Positions 1-12,552 of a stretch of DNA of 64,000 nucleotides are shown here, piece after piece. The DNA comes from Nilaparvata lugens. Lineage: Eukaryota; Arthropoda; Insecta; Hemiptera; Delphacidae. A program made the position numbers and the translations under genes. The stretch is from NCBI RefSeq assembly GCF_014356525.2, contig NC_052507.1, forward strand, positions 62,126,295 through 62,190,294, read 5' to 3'. Within the stretch, counting starts at the first letter, position 1, and each line of letters begins with the position of its first letter. The notes under the pieces were generated by a model that was given only the letters and a program-made list of their open reading frames with translations, did no database searches and was not told where the DNA came from.

Positions 1-360
1 GATCAGGTTGAAATGTATATTTTTTGAAGTGTCAAAATCCTTGCGTTCATTGTCTTTCTTGTGTTGTGATTGAATACTTGATATGTCTGTACATTACTTC
101 AACTTTGCTCTGAAGAAATATTACAATATTTTACAATTTTTTATGCAATATTTTGTAAAAGCTCAATGACTTCATTCCTTCACACGGATATATATATATT
201 TTTTGTTTTATTATTATTATTTTTTTTTCTTCATCTTTCTCTATGATCTAAATTTTTTCTTTCTTCAACACTCATCTTTCTTTGTCTGTTTTATCTGAGT
301 TATTAATATTTAAGAATGTATTAGATAATATAATAGAATATACTTTTTTGTTATAATTAA
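1..360. other. AT-rich stretch without a gene
   Basis: No open frame, splice-framed exon or recognisable repeat was found here. The stretch is T/A-rich with homopolymer runs around 180-240. Confidence 0.5.
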
Positions 361-600
361 TAGAACTCACTGCTGGCGCTCAAGTTGTACTTATGCCGGC
401 AGTGCCAAAATAATGACAATAGTGTGCTAAATATTAGGCCTAGTGATAAAAATGTTGTTATGTTATGACACTTGTTTTGTTTATTTCTCTTTTTCTTTCA
501 ATTTTGTTCTATTGTTTGCACATTGTTGTCTCTTTGTGATATTTTGAAGATGTAATTTGTTTTTGGCAAATAAATCAATTCAATTCAATTCAATTCAATT
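361..600 (+). mobile_element. 3' end of a non-LTR retrotransposon with (CAATT)n tail
   Basis: The segment ends in an AATAAA-like motif followed by about five CAATT units (about 576-600), the usual 3' tail of jockey/CR1-type elements in this window (compare the (TTTGA) tail near 7962-7975). No coding sequence is left. It abuts the truncated left end of the first Pao LTR. Confidence 0.45.
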
Positions 601-849
601 TTCCCAGATTTCTTCCCACCTCGAATCTGACCAAAACACCTACTAAAGGCTTCGAAAGGGCAAGTAGACAAAATTGGATCAAATCTGGTGAGTTTTTGCT
701 CTTTTTATTGTTCATTAATGCAGAGTTTGACTGTACCAATAAACACTGGCTCAAATTGAAGACCAAATTTTGCTCCTTGTTAGTATTTGATAAATTGAAT
801 AGTAAATTACAGTCCTCTAGTAGCTCTAGCCTGAGCTTTGTTCAGAACA
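597..849 (+). repeat. Truncated 5' LTR of Pao-1
   Basis: Matches 7137-7387 nearly base for base, ending in ...AACA at 849. The U3 part is missing; the sequence to the left is an unrelated non-LTR tail. A tRNA primer site may start near 853 (TGGGCCTCC), but this is weak. Confidence 0.7.
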
Positions 850-1409
850 TTTCTGGGCCTCCGAACCGTGATGAATTTAAATTTGTAATTTGTTGATTAA
901 TTCACACACATTGGATTTAAGCAGTTTTGTATTTTGTCCTATGTTGGCATGTTCAGAATGGTCTGATCTATGCTCAACTTAGTTTGTTGTAGCCTTGTTC
1001 TAAGAGCAAGGTTTCTTGTCAATTTGTATTTGTCTGAAATTAAATTTATTTCAGTTAAAATTGTAATTTTCCTGAAACTAGGCTCATTGTGCTCTTTTCT
1101 CAGGAATTTGTTTGTTGGATTTTGTATTGTCCATTTTGTATTGTACATGTTAGTGAAAGTTAATCACCTGCATGATTTTGTTTGTTCAATTCAACAAGTT
1201 ATCGTTTGTTTGTGAGTTTGGAAGAACATTATCTAATCATATAGTTTTGTCTTCAGCAGTAACTTGTCTTGTGAATTGATAATCAAAGTTTAACTTTGAT
1301 AACTTACTAGTCGTGATTCTTCCTTCCATTTAGTTTTTGAACTCATTCTTGTTTTATTGTCTGTTGTTTTGTATTGTCGGGGCTGAATTGTTTTGTGTAT
1401 GAGTTCAAG

Positions 1410-2461
1410 ATGGAGGAAAAATTACAGAAACAAATCAGGGTGCATCGCGCTAAACTGGAACAATTGTATGCCAGATTGCAAAAAATTTATGACCTGTCTA
1501 AAAATGTCTCTGATCCAAAAGTTGCTGAGCAATTTTTAGTGTTGTATCCTCGGGTGTCTCAGACCATTTCGGATTATGAAAAGACAGAATTAGTGGTTAA
1601 TGAGTTGGAACTTGAGTTGAATAAAGACCATGTTGTAGCATTCAACGACTCACATCTAGATCTGTTTCAGTATATTGAAGTAGCGGCTAACACTATCAAA
1701 CAGAAAGAGGCCACTGATGCTATTGCTCAATCTTCGGCAGCTCCAGCAGCTAGTGCACAGCCGGTCGTGTCTGAGTCAGTACTGCCCAAAATCGACCTTC
1801 CAAAATTTGATGGGAACCAGACTCAATGGTCGGTGTTTTATGAATTATTTAAGGCATTGGTACATGACAACAAGAGTTTGAACAATCAGCAGAAGGTCCA
1901 ATATCTTGTAAGTAGACTCACTGGACAAGCAGCAAATATTTGTCGTCATTTGCCACCATTGGCTAATAATATCTAATAATTTGGCAGGCATTATTGACCC
2001 GCTATAACGATCCACGAGCGCAAGTCGATGCCTATTTCAAACAAATTTTTGAATTTCGTCCAATAAAATCAGAATCAAAGGCAGGTTGTATTGCGATTTT
2101 GGATGGGTTTTACAGTTCCATCAATGCAGTGAAGAGATTGCGACTCACTGATTTGTCAGACTCAATATTCCTCTATCATGGCTTGAGATTGCTGGATCCA
2201 AGTTCTCGTAGAAATTTTGAATCGGCCGTACGTGACAAGGCTATGCCAACTTATGCCGATTATGTCAAATCCATTGAAAAGCAAATTAAGACTCTTCCTT
2301 CTGATGAGAAACAGACTGAATCGTTTAATATGAAGCACAAAAAAGATAATAAATCAAAGGTGTTTGTGGTTCAATCAATGATTCATCTAACGATGCATCT
2401 AGTAAAAATCCCATTGTCTGAAGTGCTCAAAACCGGGTCATCGGTTAGTAGATTGTGCTAG
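1410..2461 (+). pseudogene. Pao-1 gag (DUF1759-type), broken
   Basis: ATG at 1410 opens a gag-like protein with an N-terminal helical region and the typical Pao gag motif LPKIDLPKFDG near 1795, followed by WSVFYELF. A stop near 1974 and a frameshift split it from 1994-2461, which continues the gag domain (LFYHGLRLLDPSSRRNFE-like region near 2172-2220). In an intact relative these would be a single polyprotein with pol. Non-functional as it stands. Confidence 0.75.
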
Positions 2462-2465
2462 TTTC

Positions 2466-5400
2466 TTGAAAATGACTCCTTGGGATCGTTATTGTTTGAT
2501 TAAAGGAAAGTTTTGTTGTTTTCGTTGTCTTGATGTGGATCATTTGAGTAAAAATTGTCGTAGTAAAACTCAGTGTGTTCAATGTCGAGAATCTCATCAT
2601 TCTTTATTGCACTTTTCCAGATCAAGTTCCAATAAAGGTGTTGCGTCCTCGTCAAACTCCAAGGCAGGTGGCACATCACCTATTAGTTGTTTTTCTACAT
2701 CCAATGATGTAGAAAATTCGACCGTTGTGTTGTCGACCGTCACTGCACATATTCGAGATTGTAATGGTCAGCTTTGTGATGTTCGTTTCTTGATTGACAC
2801 CGGGAGTCAGTGTCATTTTGTTACAGCCAAATTGTGTCGGCGTTTGAGACTACCATTCCAGCCCATGAAAACCGTTGTTTGTGGATTTGGTGGTGGTACT
2901 AGTGAAGTTCGAGGTCGTACTTGTGTGTCGATTCAGTCGAAGTTGGATCCTACCGTCAAGTTTTTGATGGATGCCACAGTGGTAGATAAAATCATTGACA
3001 AGTTGCCTTCTTGTGAAATCGACAGATCCAAACTTCAACATCTTGAAAATCTCACACTGGCTGACGACAAATTCTACCTTCCTAGTAGAATAGATAGCAT
3101 CATTGGTGCAGAGTTAGTTCCTCACTTGCTACGTGGGAGTCCTAGTACAGGTGAATCGCACGAATTGATGACTGTTAATAGTGTCTTTGGTCACATTCTG
3201 ATGGGGAGAGCGCCGATTCTCACTTCAACAAAGAATGTGTCGAATTGTTTTACAGCAATCTGTAGTCCATTCGTTAGTAGTCCATCATTGGATAGTTTTG
3301 TGGAACGTTTTTGGGAGTTGGAATCGTGCCCTGCACCAAGCTGTCAACTGAAACCGGACGAGTTGGAGTGTGAGGTAAATTTTCGGAAGTCTGTACATCG
3401 TGTGAATTCTGGTCGTTTTGTTGTTGCCTTGTCATTTGTGGAGCCGCCCAGCAGCTTGGGAGATTCGTATGCTGTCGCCGAACGCCGACTGCTGAGTTTG
3501 GAGAGACGACTAGAGCATGACAGCAATACTCGTATTTCATATCATGAAATATTGATTGATTACCTACGTCAGGGTCACATGTCGTTTGTAGCAGATCAGA
3601 CAGACCGAGGTGGTTACTACATACCGCATCACGCCATCATGAAAGCAAGCAGCACTACCACGCCCATCCGAATTGTATTTGATGCTGGTTCCAGAACATC
3701 ATCGGGTTTGTCATTGAACCAGGTTCTTCATGCTGGTCCGAAATTGCAGACTGACCTTTTTTTTTTGTTAGTTAATTTTCGTTTGTTCCCAATCGCACTA
3801 ACTGCTGACATTAAACAAATGTATCGACAGATATTAGTGGAGGATTCCTGCCGTCGTTATCAGCGTGTATTGTGGAGATTTTCGCCGGAGGATCCGATCG
3901 AAATTTATCAGCTCAATTGTGTTGTTTTTGGTGTTTCAAGCTCTCCATATTTGGCACTTCGCACCATCCACCAGCTTGTAGAGGAGGATGGAAATCGTTT
4001 TCCAGCAGCCAAGGCGAGAATACCAAGAGACATGTTCATGGACGACTTAGTCACATCTGTCGCCACAGAGTCAGAGGCCTCGGAGCTGTATCATCAGTCC
4101 AAGCAGCTGTTTGAGGGAGGAGGTTTCTCGCTCACAAAGTGGACATCAAATTCACCATCAATGCTGGAGAAATTCTTGGAGGAAGAGAAATCGTTTTCGT
4201 ACAAGGATTTTGAAGCAGACAACTCCTTGGCTATCTTGGGATTGAATTGGCAACCTAGTACTGATCTGTTTCAGTTTTCTGTCAAGTGTGGTGAGGTCGT
4301 CGCTACTAAGCGTTCTATTCTGGCAGTGATGGCTCGTATCTATGATCCACTTGGTCTCTTGTCACCATTTACATTATTTCTCAAGTGTCTTGTCCAGAAA
4401 CTGTGGAAATTAGGAGTGGATTGGGACGAGAAGCCACCTGAGTCTATATGCACTCTTTGGGAGAATTGTCAAAAAGAGTTGCCTCTATTATTAAAATTTG
4501 CTGTTCCACGTCACATTGGTTTGTTTCAGGATTCTCACATCAGTTTGATTGGTTTTTGTGACGCATCATTGTCGGGTTATGGTGCAGTTATCTATGTGAA
4601 GTCGCAGAAGGAGAGCGAGGAGTCAAGAGTTGTATTATTGTGTTCCAAGTCCAAGGTAGCACCATCTAAAGTTGTTTCAATACCTCATTTGGAGTTGTGT
4701 GCGGCACTCTTGTTGGCAGAACTCATGAATTCAGTAGTCACTATTATTAGTGAACGTTGTCATGTGTCTCGTATTGTCGCACTCTCTGATTCGACAGTCA
4801 CCTTGTGTTGGATTAATGCTCCATCCGCAAAATGGCAAACTTTTGTTGGTAATCGCGTCGCAGATATACAGGATTCTTGTATACAGGAGTGGATGCATGT
4901 TGCCGGAATTGAAAATCCTGCTGACTGTTTGTCTAGAGGTTTATCACCAGTTGAGCTTGTGAACTTTCTGTTGTGGCTCTCAGGTCCATCATGGTTAGCA
5001 GAGGACGAATGCGATTGGCCCATCCGAACTCAAATGGAAGAGATCGTGGATCCACCGGAGGCGAAAAAACCGTCAGTGTTGACAGTCACAAAATCTCCTG
5101 ATTGTAACAGCAATGCAGTATATTCATTGATTGGTAGTTGTTCGGATTATGGTCGTCTTTTGAGAATTGTAATCCTTGTTCTCAAGTTCTTACGAATCTT
5201 ACCCAAATCAGAGGAATCAGATTTTGATGTTGCTGAGAGGTATCTATGTAAAGTGGTGCAGAAGATACATTTTTCATCTGAATTTGTGCAATTGGAGAAG
5301 GGAGAAGATTGTTCTATGCGCCTTCGTTGCCTGTCTCCATTCATTGATAAAGGCGTGATTCGCGTCAGCGGTCGTTTGTCTCATGCTGGACTGGAATTTG

Positions 5401-5747
5401 AGACTTGTCATCAGATGATCCTACCAAAATCCGACGCTTTCGTATTGATGTTGATTGATGATCATCTCAAGAAGAACTGTCATGCTGGACCTTCGTTATT
5501 GTTGTCCTTGATCAGACAGAAATTCTGGATACTGTCTGCTCGCTCTATTATTCGTATTTGTGTGTTTAAGTGTAATCGTTGTTTCCGTGTTCGACCTAGT
5601 TATAATGCAATCATTCCAAAAATGGGTGACCCGCCTGCTTGTCGAGTGTCAAAATGCAAACCATTTGAAAATTGTGGTGTGGATTACGCTGGTCCTTTGC
5701 GTATTACTATGACGAGACGTCGTAATCCTTGTATTTTGAAAGCCTAG
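2466..5747 (+). pseudogene. Pao-1 polyprotein: zinc knuckle, protease, RT, A17-like region, integrase N-terminus
   Basis: The open stretch of 1093 codons shows, in order: a CCHC knuckle (CFRCLDVDHLSKNC, near 2517) and a second C-x2-C-x3-HH; an aspartic protease motif LIDTGSQC near 2790; Pao RT with TADIKQMYRQ near 3805 and active site FMDDLV near 4035; an RNase H/A17-like region; and the integrase zinc region (H-x6-CHAG to CNRC, 5460-5583). It ends at a premature TAG at 5745 just before the integrase core. In-frame gag and integrase parts are separated by stops, so the element cannot make a full polyprotein. Confidence 0.85.
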
Positions 5748-6577
5748 ATTTGTCTGTTTGTGTGTATGGCAACAAAGGCGGTACATATTGAGTTGGTATT
5801 GGATCTATCAACGCCCATGTTTTTAGCCGTGTTTCGTCGTTTTTTGTCCCGTTGTGGACCCTGTCGTGTGATGTATTCCGATTGTGGTACTTATTTGTAG
5901 GTGCCAAGGAACAGTTGCGAAAGATATCTCAACTTTTGAATTCGTCCGAGTTTCAAACCACATTGACTAGTCAACTCGCCGAACACAAAATTGAATGGAA
6001 ATTCATTCCCCCTATTTAACCGCATTTTGGAGGTCTGTGGGAGGCAAATGTCAAATCTGTAAAGTTGCATCTGTTCCGAGTAATTGGCAATCAACTTCTC
6101 ACCTATGAGGAACTGAACACGGTGTTGGTGCAGATTGAAGGTGTCCTGAATTCCCGCCCACTGTGTGTACTGAGTGAGGATCCATGTGAACCGCTGGCTT
6201 TAACCCCAGCGCACTTTTTGACGCTAACACCGTTGAAATCGTTTCCCATGCTGGACGTGGACAGTGTCCCTGTGAATCGTCTCACCAGGTATGAATTGAT
6301 TGGTCAACTCATTCAATCGTTCTGGAACCGATGGAGAAGAGAGTACCTGCACGAACTCCAAAGTCATAAAAAATGGTTGAAATCACCCACTTCTATCAGT
6401 GTGGGAACGGTTGTGGTAGTGGACCAACCAAACACACCTCCATTGCAGTGGCCACTGGGTGTCATCGAACAGGTGTTTCCGGGAAGTGACGGCGAGGTTC
6501 GAGTGGCGAGTGTTCGCCTAAAAACTGGTATTTATAAAAGACCAGTTACAAAACTGTATCCACTCCCAACTCAATAG
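5748..6577 (+). pseudogene. Pao-1 integrase core and C-terminal DUF5641
   Basis: Continues the polyprotein after the TAG at 5745: TKAVHIEL, then stops near 5898 and 6017, then an open stretch from 6065 to 6577 with LNSRPLC, LALTPAHFL and the DUF5641 ending (WPLGVIEQVFPGSDGEVR, RPVTKLYPLP). DUF5641 is typical of Pao integrases. The two internal stops inactivate it. Confidence 0.8.
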
Positions 6578-6730
6578 TTGTTGTGCTTGTTGCATTTTTG
6601 CTTTGTGTTGTTTTTTTTTGTGTTGGTGTTTTTTTTTGTTCTTCTTCGGCATGTTTGGATTTTTTTTCCTTTCTTTGGTTTTTCAGTTTTTGTAACTTGG
6701 CTGAAAAATGGTTTTTCAGAGGCGGGGGTA

Positions 6731-7387
6731 TGGTCTGGCCAGAGCATTTTTGAATTCTAGCGCCAAATCCCAGACTACAGTTCTGCCTGTAGCAGGCTTG
6801 TGCGCTAGTGTCGATCGTCCAGCTGTTTGGTTTGTCGAGGAGAAAAAAAAAGCCCGAGTCATTCTTGTTCAGTCGTTGTTCTTGATTTATCAGCCCGTCG
6901 TCTTGTGCAAGAGCAAATTTGTATTTTTTCATGTAATTTCCATCGGAAATTTCTAGTAATTGATTGTTTAAGTGTTGTGTGTGTGAATTATAAATATAAC
7001 AGCGTAAATAGTGTTAAATTGAATTGATTTGCATCAGTTTTGAATTTATAAAGAATCAGTTTGAGCTTAGTTCAAACATAATACAAAACCAGCCTGCAAG
7101 TTGAACGTGAAAAAACAGCCTGGAAGCAAAAACCTATCTTTTTCTCAGATTTCTTCCGACCTCGAATCTGACCAAAACACCTACTAAAGGCTTCGAAGGG
7201 CAAGTAGACAAAATTGGATTAAATCTGGTGAGTTTTTGCTCTTTTTATTGTTCATTAATGCAGAGTTTGACTGTACCAATAACCTGGCTCAAATTGAAGA
7301 CCAAATTTTGCTCCTTGTTAGTATTTGATAAATTGAATAGTAAATTACAGTCCTCTAGTAGCTCTAGCCTGAGCTTTGTTCAGAACA
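6731..7387 (+). repeat. Complete 3' LTR of Pao-1
   Basis: Starts TGGTCTGGCC right after a purine tract (GAGGCGGGGGTA, the likely polypurine primer) and ends ...CAGAACA. Its right 250 bp match the truncated left LTR. The minus-strand Pao-3 has the same layout (GGTGGGGGGAA then TGTTGTGGCC) at its LTR start, which supports the boundary. Confidence 0.7.
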
Positions 7388-7975
7388 CTATCTTTCAATT
7401 TTTTGATTTGTTTGCCATTGCACTATAAATATGTTTTCAAAGTCTTATCATCCTTTTACATGTTATCAGGCAATCGAAGTCAGCAAATGTTCGAGAATGA
7501 TAATGTATACAGAACTAGAAGAGTAGTTGAAAATTTAGCTAGACACCCCAGAGTGTATAACAATTTTTTTCAGAAATCCTTTGTCTTTTTGGGGCCAAAA
7601 TTTTCCAACTATCTACCTGATTATATAAGAAATATTGAGAACAAAATACTTTTGAAACAAATATCAAAATGGCTTACTGGATGTCTGCCTGAAACTATTG
7701 AGAGTTATTTTTCTGTAATTATCTGATTCCCATTCTATTATAATACTTATTTTACCTTTTTTGTACATACCAACTTGAAAGAAAAAGATGTGTGAGTGTG
7801 TGTGTGGATGTAGCATTAAAAACTTTTTTCACTGACCTCCTACTTGCATACAAATTGTAAATAATTTAGCAAGTAGTATTTTTATTTTGACAGGAACTAA
7901 CTGTATAGAGGTTTATATCTTTATTTCACTGAGTTGTGTTTTTTTTTGTCAAGATAAAAAACGATTTGATTTGAT
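7388..7975 (+). pseudogene. Non-LTR retrotransposon RT C-terminus and 3' tail
   Basis: Reading to 7726 gives the usual C-terminal end of a jockey/CR1-type RT: VYNNFFQKSFVFLGPKFSN, then YLPDYIRNI and a basic helix with KWL. A 3' UTR follows and ends with a (TTTGA) tail at 7962-7975. Only the last 100 or so codons remain. Confidence 0.65.
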
Positions 7976-9715
7976 AGTTTTCAGACTTTACGTGCTTGCC
8001 TATTCTGCAAGGATCATTCACATAATCCTTTTACTTGCCAGCTATTTGCTAAAATTCCAGTTGCACAAAAGGTAGATGCCATAAAGGCAAAGGGCCTTTG
8101 TGTTAACTGCTTCAGGCCCTACTCTGCTGGACACATTTGCACAGGTGCTTGTAAGCAATGTGGCAAACGTCATCATTCATTACTCCATGATTCATACAAT
8201 CAGCCAAGTAAGTTTCCTGGTGAAAATACAGTTATTTCAAACAGCATTCAATCCTCTTCTCAACAAAGGGAGGTTTCAGGCACAAACACAGCATCCACAA
8301 TTGGAAAACAATCTTTTGCCATGGGAAACTCTTCCTTGCAAACTATAAATTCAGCACCAACATACAAACAAATAGATTCAGACAACACGCACTCTTCACA
8401 CAATCCACCTTCAGTGGTCACTCATACAAACAATACCTTATCCACATATGATCAACATAAATCAGAAATAGCTTTGATGCCTACAGCAGAAGTTTTAGTT
8501 GTAGATTTCAGGGGTGAATTACTCAAATGCCAATGTCTTCTTGATTCAGGATCAAATTGCTGTCTTGTGACCAAAGGATTAGCCTCTAAATTAGCATTGC
8601 CTCCACTCCACATAGATAGTGTAATTAGCAGCATTGGTAACAGTCAATCAACTTCTACTATTGCACATTCAATAGAAGTGAAATCATTTGACCAAGCCTG
8701 GTCTACACTACAACGATGCATTGTTGTTGACAATATTTCAAGTAATGTTCCACATGTCAATGTTGATATTTTAAATTGTAATACTCCTTCAAATATCAGA
8801 CTTGCAGATCCAAATTTCCACAAATCTAAGAATATTGATTTACTTTTAGGAGTTTCAGTATTTGCTGCTGTCATGAATCCTGAAAGAATTGCAACAACAG
8901 TAAACTTGGTTGGGTAATATTTGGAGCAATTGAGTCACCATCAGCTGTTGACACTAACAAGGGTCAGCAGGCAGTTATTTCAAATTTCGTTTCCAATCAG
9001 GATGTCTCTGTACAGCTTGAAAAATTTTGGAAGTTGGAAGAAGTTACTTCACATGTTACAGCCTCTCCAGATGTTCTCAAGGTAGAAGAGCACTATCTAG
9101 AACACACCACTAGATTGAATAGTGGTAGATTTGTTGTATCATCACCACGAAAGGATAACATACTTGCTTTAGGATAATCGGAATTTCAAGCAACCAAACG
9201 CTTCCATTCACTTGAGAAAAGGTTGTCCAAGCAGCCTGATTTGAAGACTCAATATATAGATTTCATGCATGAGTATCAAGACTTGGGTCATATGTCTTTA
9301 GTTCCCCCAGCTACCAATGATGAAAAAACATTTTTTATTCCACATCATCCAGTATTTAAACCAGACTCTACAACAACTAAGATGCGAGTTGTTTTTGATG
9401 CCAGTGCCAAGTCATCATCTGGTTTATCTCTCAATGACACACTGTATAAAGGTCATACAGTGCAATCAGAACTATTTGACGTTGTACTGCGTTTCTGTAT
9501 GCATAAGATTGCAATTAAGGCAGATGTTTCAAAAATGTATCAGCAGGTTGTTTCGAATACTAATGACAGAAATTTGCACAGAATTCTCTGGCGTGAGGAT
9601 CCATCTCAACCACTTCAGCAATTTCAGTTAAATACTGTTACTTACGGCACAGCTCCTGCTGCCTTTTTAGCCACTCGTACTCTCAACAGAATTGCTGTTT
9701 TGTAGAGTGAGAGGA
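7976..9715 (+). pseudogene. BEL/Pao fragment (Pao-2): zinc fingers, protease, start of RT
   Basis: Opens with Cys/His fingers (CLFCKDHSHNPFTC; later CVNCFRPYSAGHIC and CKQCGKRHHSLLH, 7993-8190), followed by a protease-like domain with CLLDSGSNC near 8535 and the Pao RT start (SGLSLNDTL; IKADVSKMYQQV near 9515). Frameshift near 8917 and stop at 9176 break it, and it stops at 9705 before the RT catalytic Asp pair. It differs clearly in sequence from Pao-1, so it is a separate family member. Confidence 0.75.
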
Positions 9716-10057
9716 CTGTATCTAAATTATTATTGTATTTAATGAAAGTACTTGCCAAGCTGGAATTAAAAGAAATATTTACTGTGAGCAAAGATATGGA
9801 AATTCTCAAATTAGTATAGATAATAGACTCACCAGTTGTAATATTCATATGTGCCAAATTATCAATTATAAGGTATTGGAATCGAAATACAGGATGGAAT
9901 ATAGAAATGAGAAGGATAAATACCTTTGGGAAAGGAAATACCTTTCTGATACTCTGACACTGTGGCCTGGCGATGATTACAAGCTGCTTGGCAATATCAA
10001 TTTCACTGCTCCTTGCTTCTCCCAAATATTCACGACATTCATTAAACACTTCAATCA
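9716..10057. other. Short interval with an exon-like minus-strand segment
   Basis: No retroelement match. On the minus strand 9934-10058 reads openly as FNECREYLGEARSSEID... ending QCQSIRK followed by GTATTT, a usable splice donor. I do not recognise the protein, and the upstream acceptor is poor. It could be a captured exon or chance. Confidence 0.2.
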
Positions 10058-11127
10058 ATTATTGACATATAATGTCCGGCTAGACAAATAACAAAATAAC
10101 AAATAAAGTGAGCCGGTACAGTACACTCTTGACTCAGTCTGCCTTTTCTCTCGACTGAAAATAAAGCCCTGGGCTGACAACAGTTTTCGACAATCCACCG
10201 CCAGGAGGCAGCACCGCATGGAACAGCGCTACAATTCAAGAATGGCCACAACATTCCCCCCCACCAGAAAAGATATTTTTCAGCTAGGGCAAAGACAAAA
10301 ATGACAATTATAATAATACAAAAATCCAAACATGCAACCACAACCAAGAACACAAAAAAAACCAAGGTTCACGACCACACCCTCCACTATTGAGTGGGTA
10401 GTGGGAAAAGTTTAGTGACTGGTCGTTTAAGACACCCATTCTTTAAACGCACCAGAGCCACTCTCACTTGGCTGTCCGTCCCTGGAAAAACTTGTTCCAC
10501 GATACCTAGTGGCCACTGCAGTGGAGGGAGGTTCGGCTGATCCACAATTACAACAGTGCCTAATTCAAGTGGAGTAGACGATTTCCACCATTTTCCTCAT
10601 TCCTGAAGCTCATGAAGATATTCTACTCGCCACCTGCGCCAAAAGGATTGCACTAGTTGATTCACCAGCTGAAAGCGAGTAAGATGATTGACAGGAGAAT
10701 CAACAGCATCTTCCATTGGAAAAGCTTTCAATGGGGTAAGTTTGAGAAAATGTGCTGGTGTTAATGCAAGTGGTTCACTGGGATCTTCACTCATAGAGCA
10801 CAGTGGTCTCGAGTTCAGTACAGCTTTGACCTGAACTAAAGGGGTATTCATCTCTTCGTACGTAACCAATTGAGTACCAATCACACGAAATAGATGTGAT
10901 TTTGTTGCCTTTATGTTCGCTTCCCAGATGCCACCAAAATGGGGTGCTCCTGGCGGAATAAATTTCCAGTCAATTCTATAATCGGACAAATCACCTATAA
11001 GACTGGTTTGGAACGTAGAAGAGTTGACAAATTTTGAAAGCTGAACTAATTGCTCATGAGCGCCAACAAAATTGGTTTCACAATCTGAGTAGATTACTCT
11101 ACAAGGCCCACGTTGAGACAGAAAACG
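10058..11127 (-). mobile_element. BEL/Pao fragment (Pao-3), minus strand, with LTR start
   Basis: Contains the LTR start (TGTTGTGGCC on the minus strand, first base near 10253) next to a purine tract, the 3' coding part, and is cut at 11127 by the tail of a minus-strand non-LTR element. The left limit of the LTR (about 10060) is uncertain. Confidence 0.65.
10387..11127 (-). pseudogene. Pao-3 integrase core and DUF5641
   Basis: Minus-strand reading gives FLSQRGPCRVIYSDCETN, WKFIPPGAPHFGGIWEANIK (integrase catalytic region), LNSRPLC, LALTPAHFL and, after a frame break near 10597, WPLGIVEQVFPG and RPVTKLFPLPTQ-stop. It is close to the corresponding part of Pao-1, so both belong to related Pao lineages. 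Truncated at its 5' side by a non-LTR insertion. Confidence 0.75.
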
Positions 11128-12452
11128 TTCAAATTCAAATTCAAATTCTTTATTTGCCATAATACAATACAATTTTTTCAAAACAAAAACACAATTAAAA
11201 ACTTAATTTAAACATTAACATGAAATAAATAATAATTCTTCTCAAAATTAGCTTATAGGCATTGCCAGCAAAACCAGAGGTTTGTGTGCTGCAACGATTA
11301 TCAATCTTAGAAATCTTAACTTACAAAATTAATAAACCATTTAATCGATATATCAATATTGAAAAAAAAAATAAAATGAAAATAAATAATAAACAAAAGG
11401 AGTGCTTTATTACAGAGATGGCTATAGGAAAAAACACCTGAATTAAAACTAAAAATCTATATGGAGGTGACAAAAGATAAGGAGATCAATTATGAAAGAG
11501 GTGAGATACATTACAGATCTTATCCATTCAATATTTCTATGGATGACTTAGTTATATGTTTAACTAGAAAGTGTTGAGGTACCAAGTTAATAAGTTTACT
11601 GCCGATGTAAGTGAATTGTCTTTGGCAAACAGTTAAGTCAGTTCTATTTATAATATAGTTTGGTTGCGCTCGGAAGTTGTATGACATCATGTATGGTTTA
11701 AATATATTTTTACATTTATTCAGGTACAGTATTAAATTTTTTATATAGAGCTGCTTTAACGTTAGCACGGGGAACTCAACAAACAGAAGATTTGTTGGGT
11801 AGCGTCTGGGACGGCCAAGAGCAGCTTTTATTACATGTCTTTGCAATACGAGAATCTTGTTCATGTGCGTATCCAAGGCACCACCCCACACCCTGATTCC
11901 ATACTGAAAAATGGACTGAGCATATGCCAAGTACACCAATTTCACTATATTCGCATCCCCGAGACCGCTCAATTTATGAAACTTGTATATGACATGTCTC
12001 AATCTTCTACACAGACTATCAATGTGAGCATTCCACTTCAGATGACAGTCGAACATAACGCCTAAATATTTAATTACATTCACTTTTTCTAACGAGCTGC
12101 AACCACAGTCCTCGTGCCTCACCCGTGGGTATGTGTAATAGGCGCAGTCAGGGGAGTGAATTTTAATACCTGTATGTGACCCTTCCCGGGGGGCTGATCT
12201 CACTGAGGGTGAGAAGGCCATGTAAACGCTTTTCTTTGCATTTAGAGTTAATGAATGTTGATCCAGCCATGAAGTCATAGCCAGACCCGATTCCGTCAAT
12301 CGCTCCACCTGCCTCCAATCTGGTCCGGTGAAAACCAAGGCAGTATCATCGGCAAAAGATATAGTAGTACAGTTATTAATATTTATTTTTAAGAGATCAT
12401 TAATGTATATCAAAAATAATATCGGTGAGAGGACTGTACCCTGGGGAAGGCC
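11128..12452 (-). mobile_element. Jockey/CR1-like non-LTR retrotransposon, 3' half
   Basis: The 3' end is an (AATTTG)n tail at 11128-11148, inserted into Pao-3. A 3' UTR of about 370 bp and the RT coding part follow on the minus strand up to the assembly gap at 12453. Confidence 0.75.
11520..12452 (-). CDS. Non-LTR reverse transcriptase, C-terminal 310 residues
   Basis: Open from the gap edge to the stop at 11520. It contains GLPQGTVLSPILF (RT block 5 type), the catalytic FADDTALV near 12350, and the thumb motifs VIKYLGVMFD and LKWNAHI. It ends in the usual non-LTR C-terminal region. There are no frame breaks, unlike most elements here, so this copy may be younger. The endonuclease and ORF1 would lie in or beyond the gap and are not visible on the other side of it. 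Confidence 0.8.
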   Translation of the reverse strand, partial: GLPQGTVLSPILFLIYINDLLKININNCTTISFADDTALVFTGPDWRQVERLTESGLAMTSWLDQHSLTLNAKKSVYMAFSPSVRSAPREGSHTGIKIHSPDCAYYTYPRVRHEDCGCSSLEKVNVIKYLGVMFDCHLKWNAHIDSLCRRLRHVIYKFHKLSGLGDANIVKLVYLAYAQSIFQYGIRVWGGALDTHMNKILVLQRHVIKAALGRPRRYPTNLLFVEFPVLTLKQLYIKNLILYLNKCKNIFKPYMMSYNFRAQPNYIINRTDLTVCQRQFTYIGSKLINLVPQHFLVKHITKSSIEILNG

Positions 12453-12552
12453 NNNNNNNNNNNNNNNNNNNNNNNNNNNNNNNNNNNNNNNNNNNNNNNN
12501 NNNNNNNNNNNNNNNNNNNNNNNNNNNNNNNNNNNNNNNNNNNNNNNNNNNN
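12453..12552. other. Assembly gap (100 N)
   Basis: Exactly 100 unknown bases, the conventional size for an unmeasured gap. It interrupts the non-LTR element. Confidence 0.95.

Larger units (their letters stand above)
597..7387 (+). mobile_element. BEL/Pao LTR retrotransposon (Pao-1), degenerate
   Basis: A Pao-type element with gag, protease, RT, peptidase-A17-like region, integrase and DUF5641 in order on the plus strand, bracketed by repeated sequence at 597-849 and 7137-7387. The left LTR is truncated (about 250 bp) and the right LTR is complete (about 657 bp). Stops and frameshifts at about 1974, 2459, 5745, 5898 and 6017 show it is inactive. The right LTR is followed directly by a non-LTR fragment, so the surroundings are nested transposons. 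Confidence 0.85.
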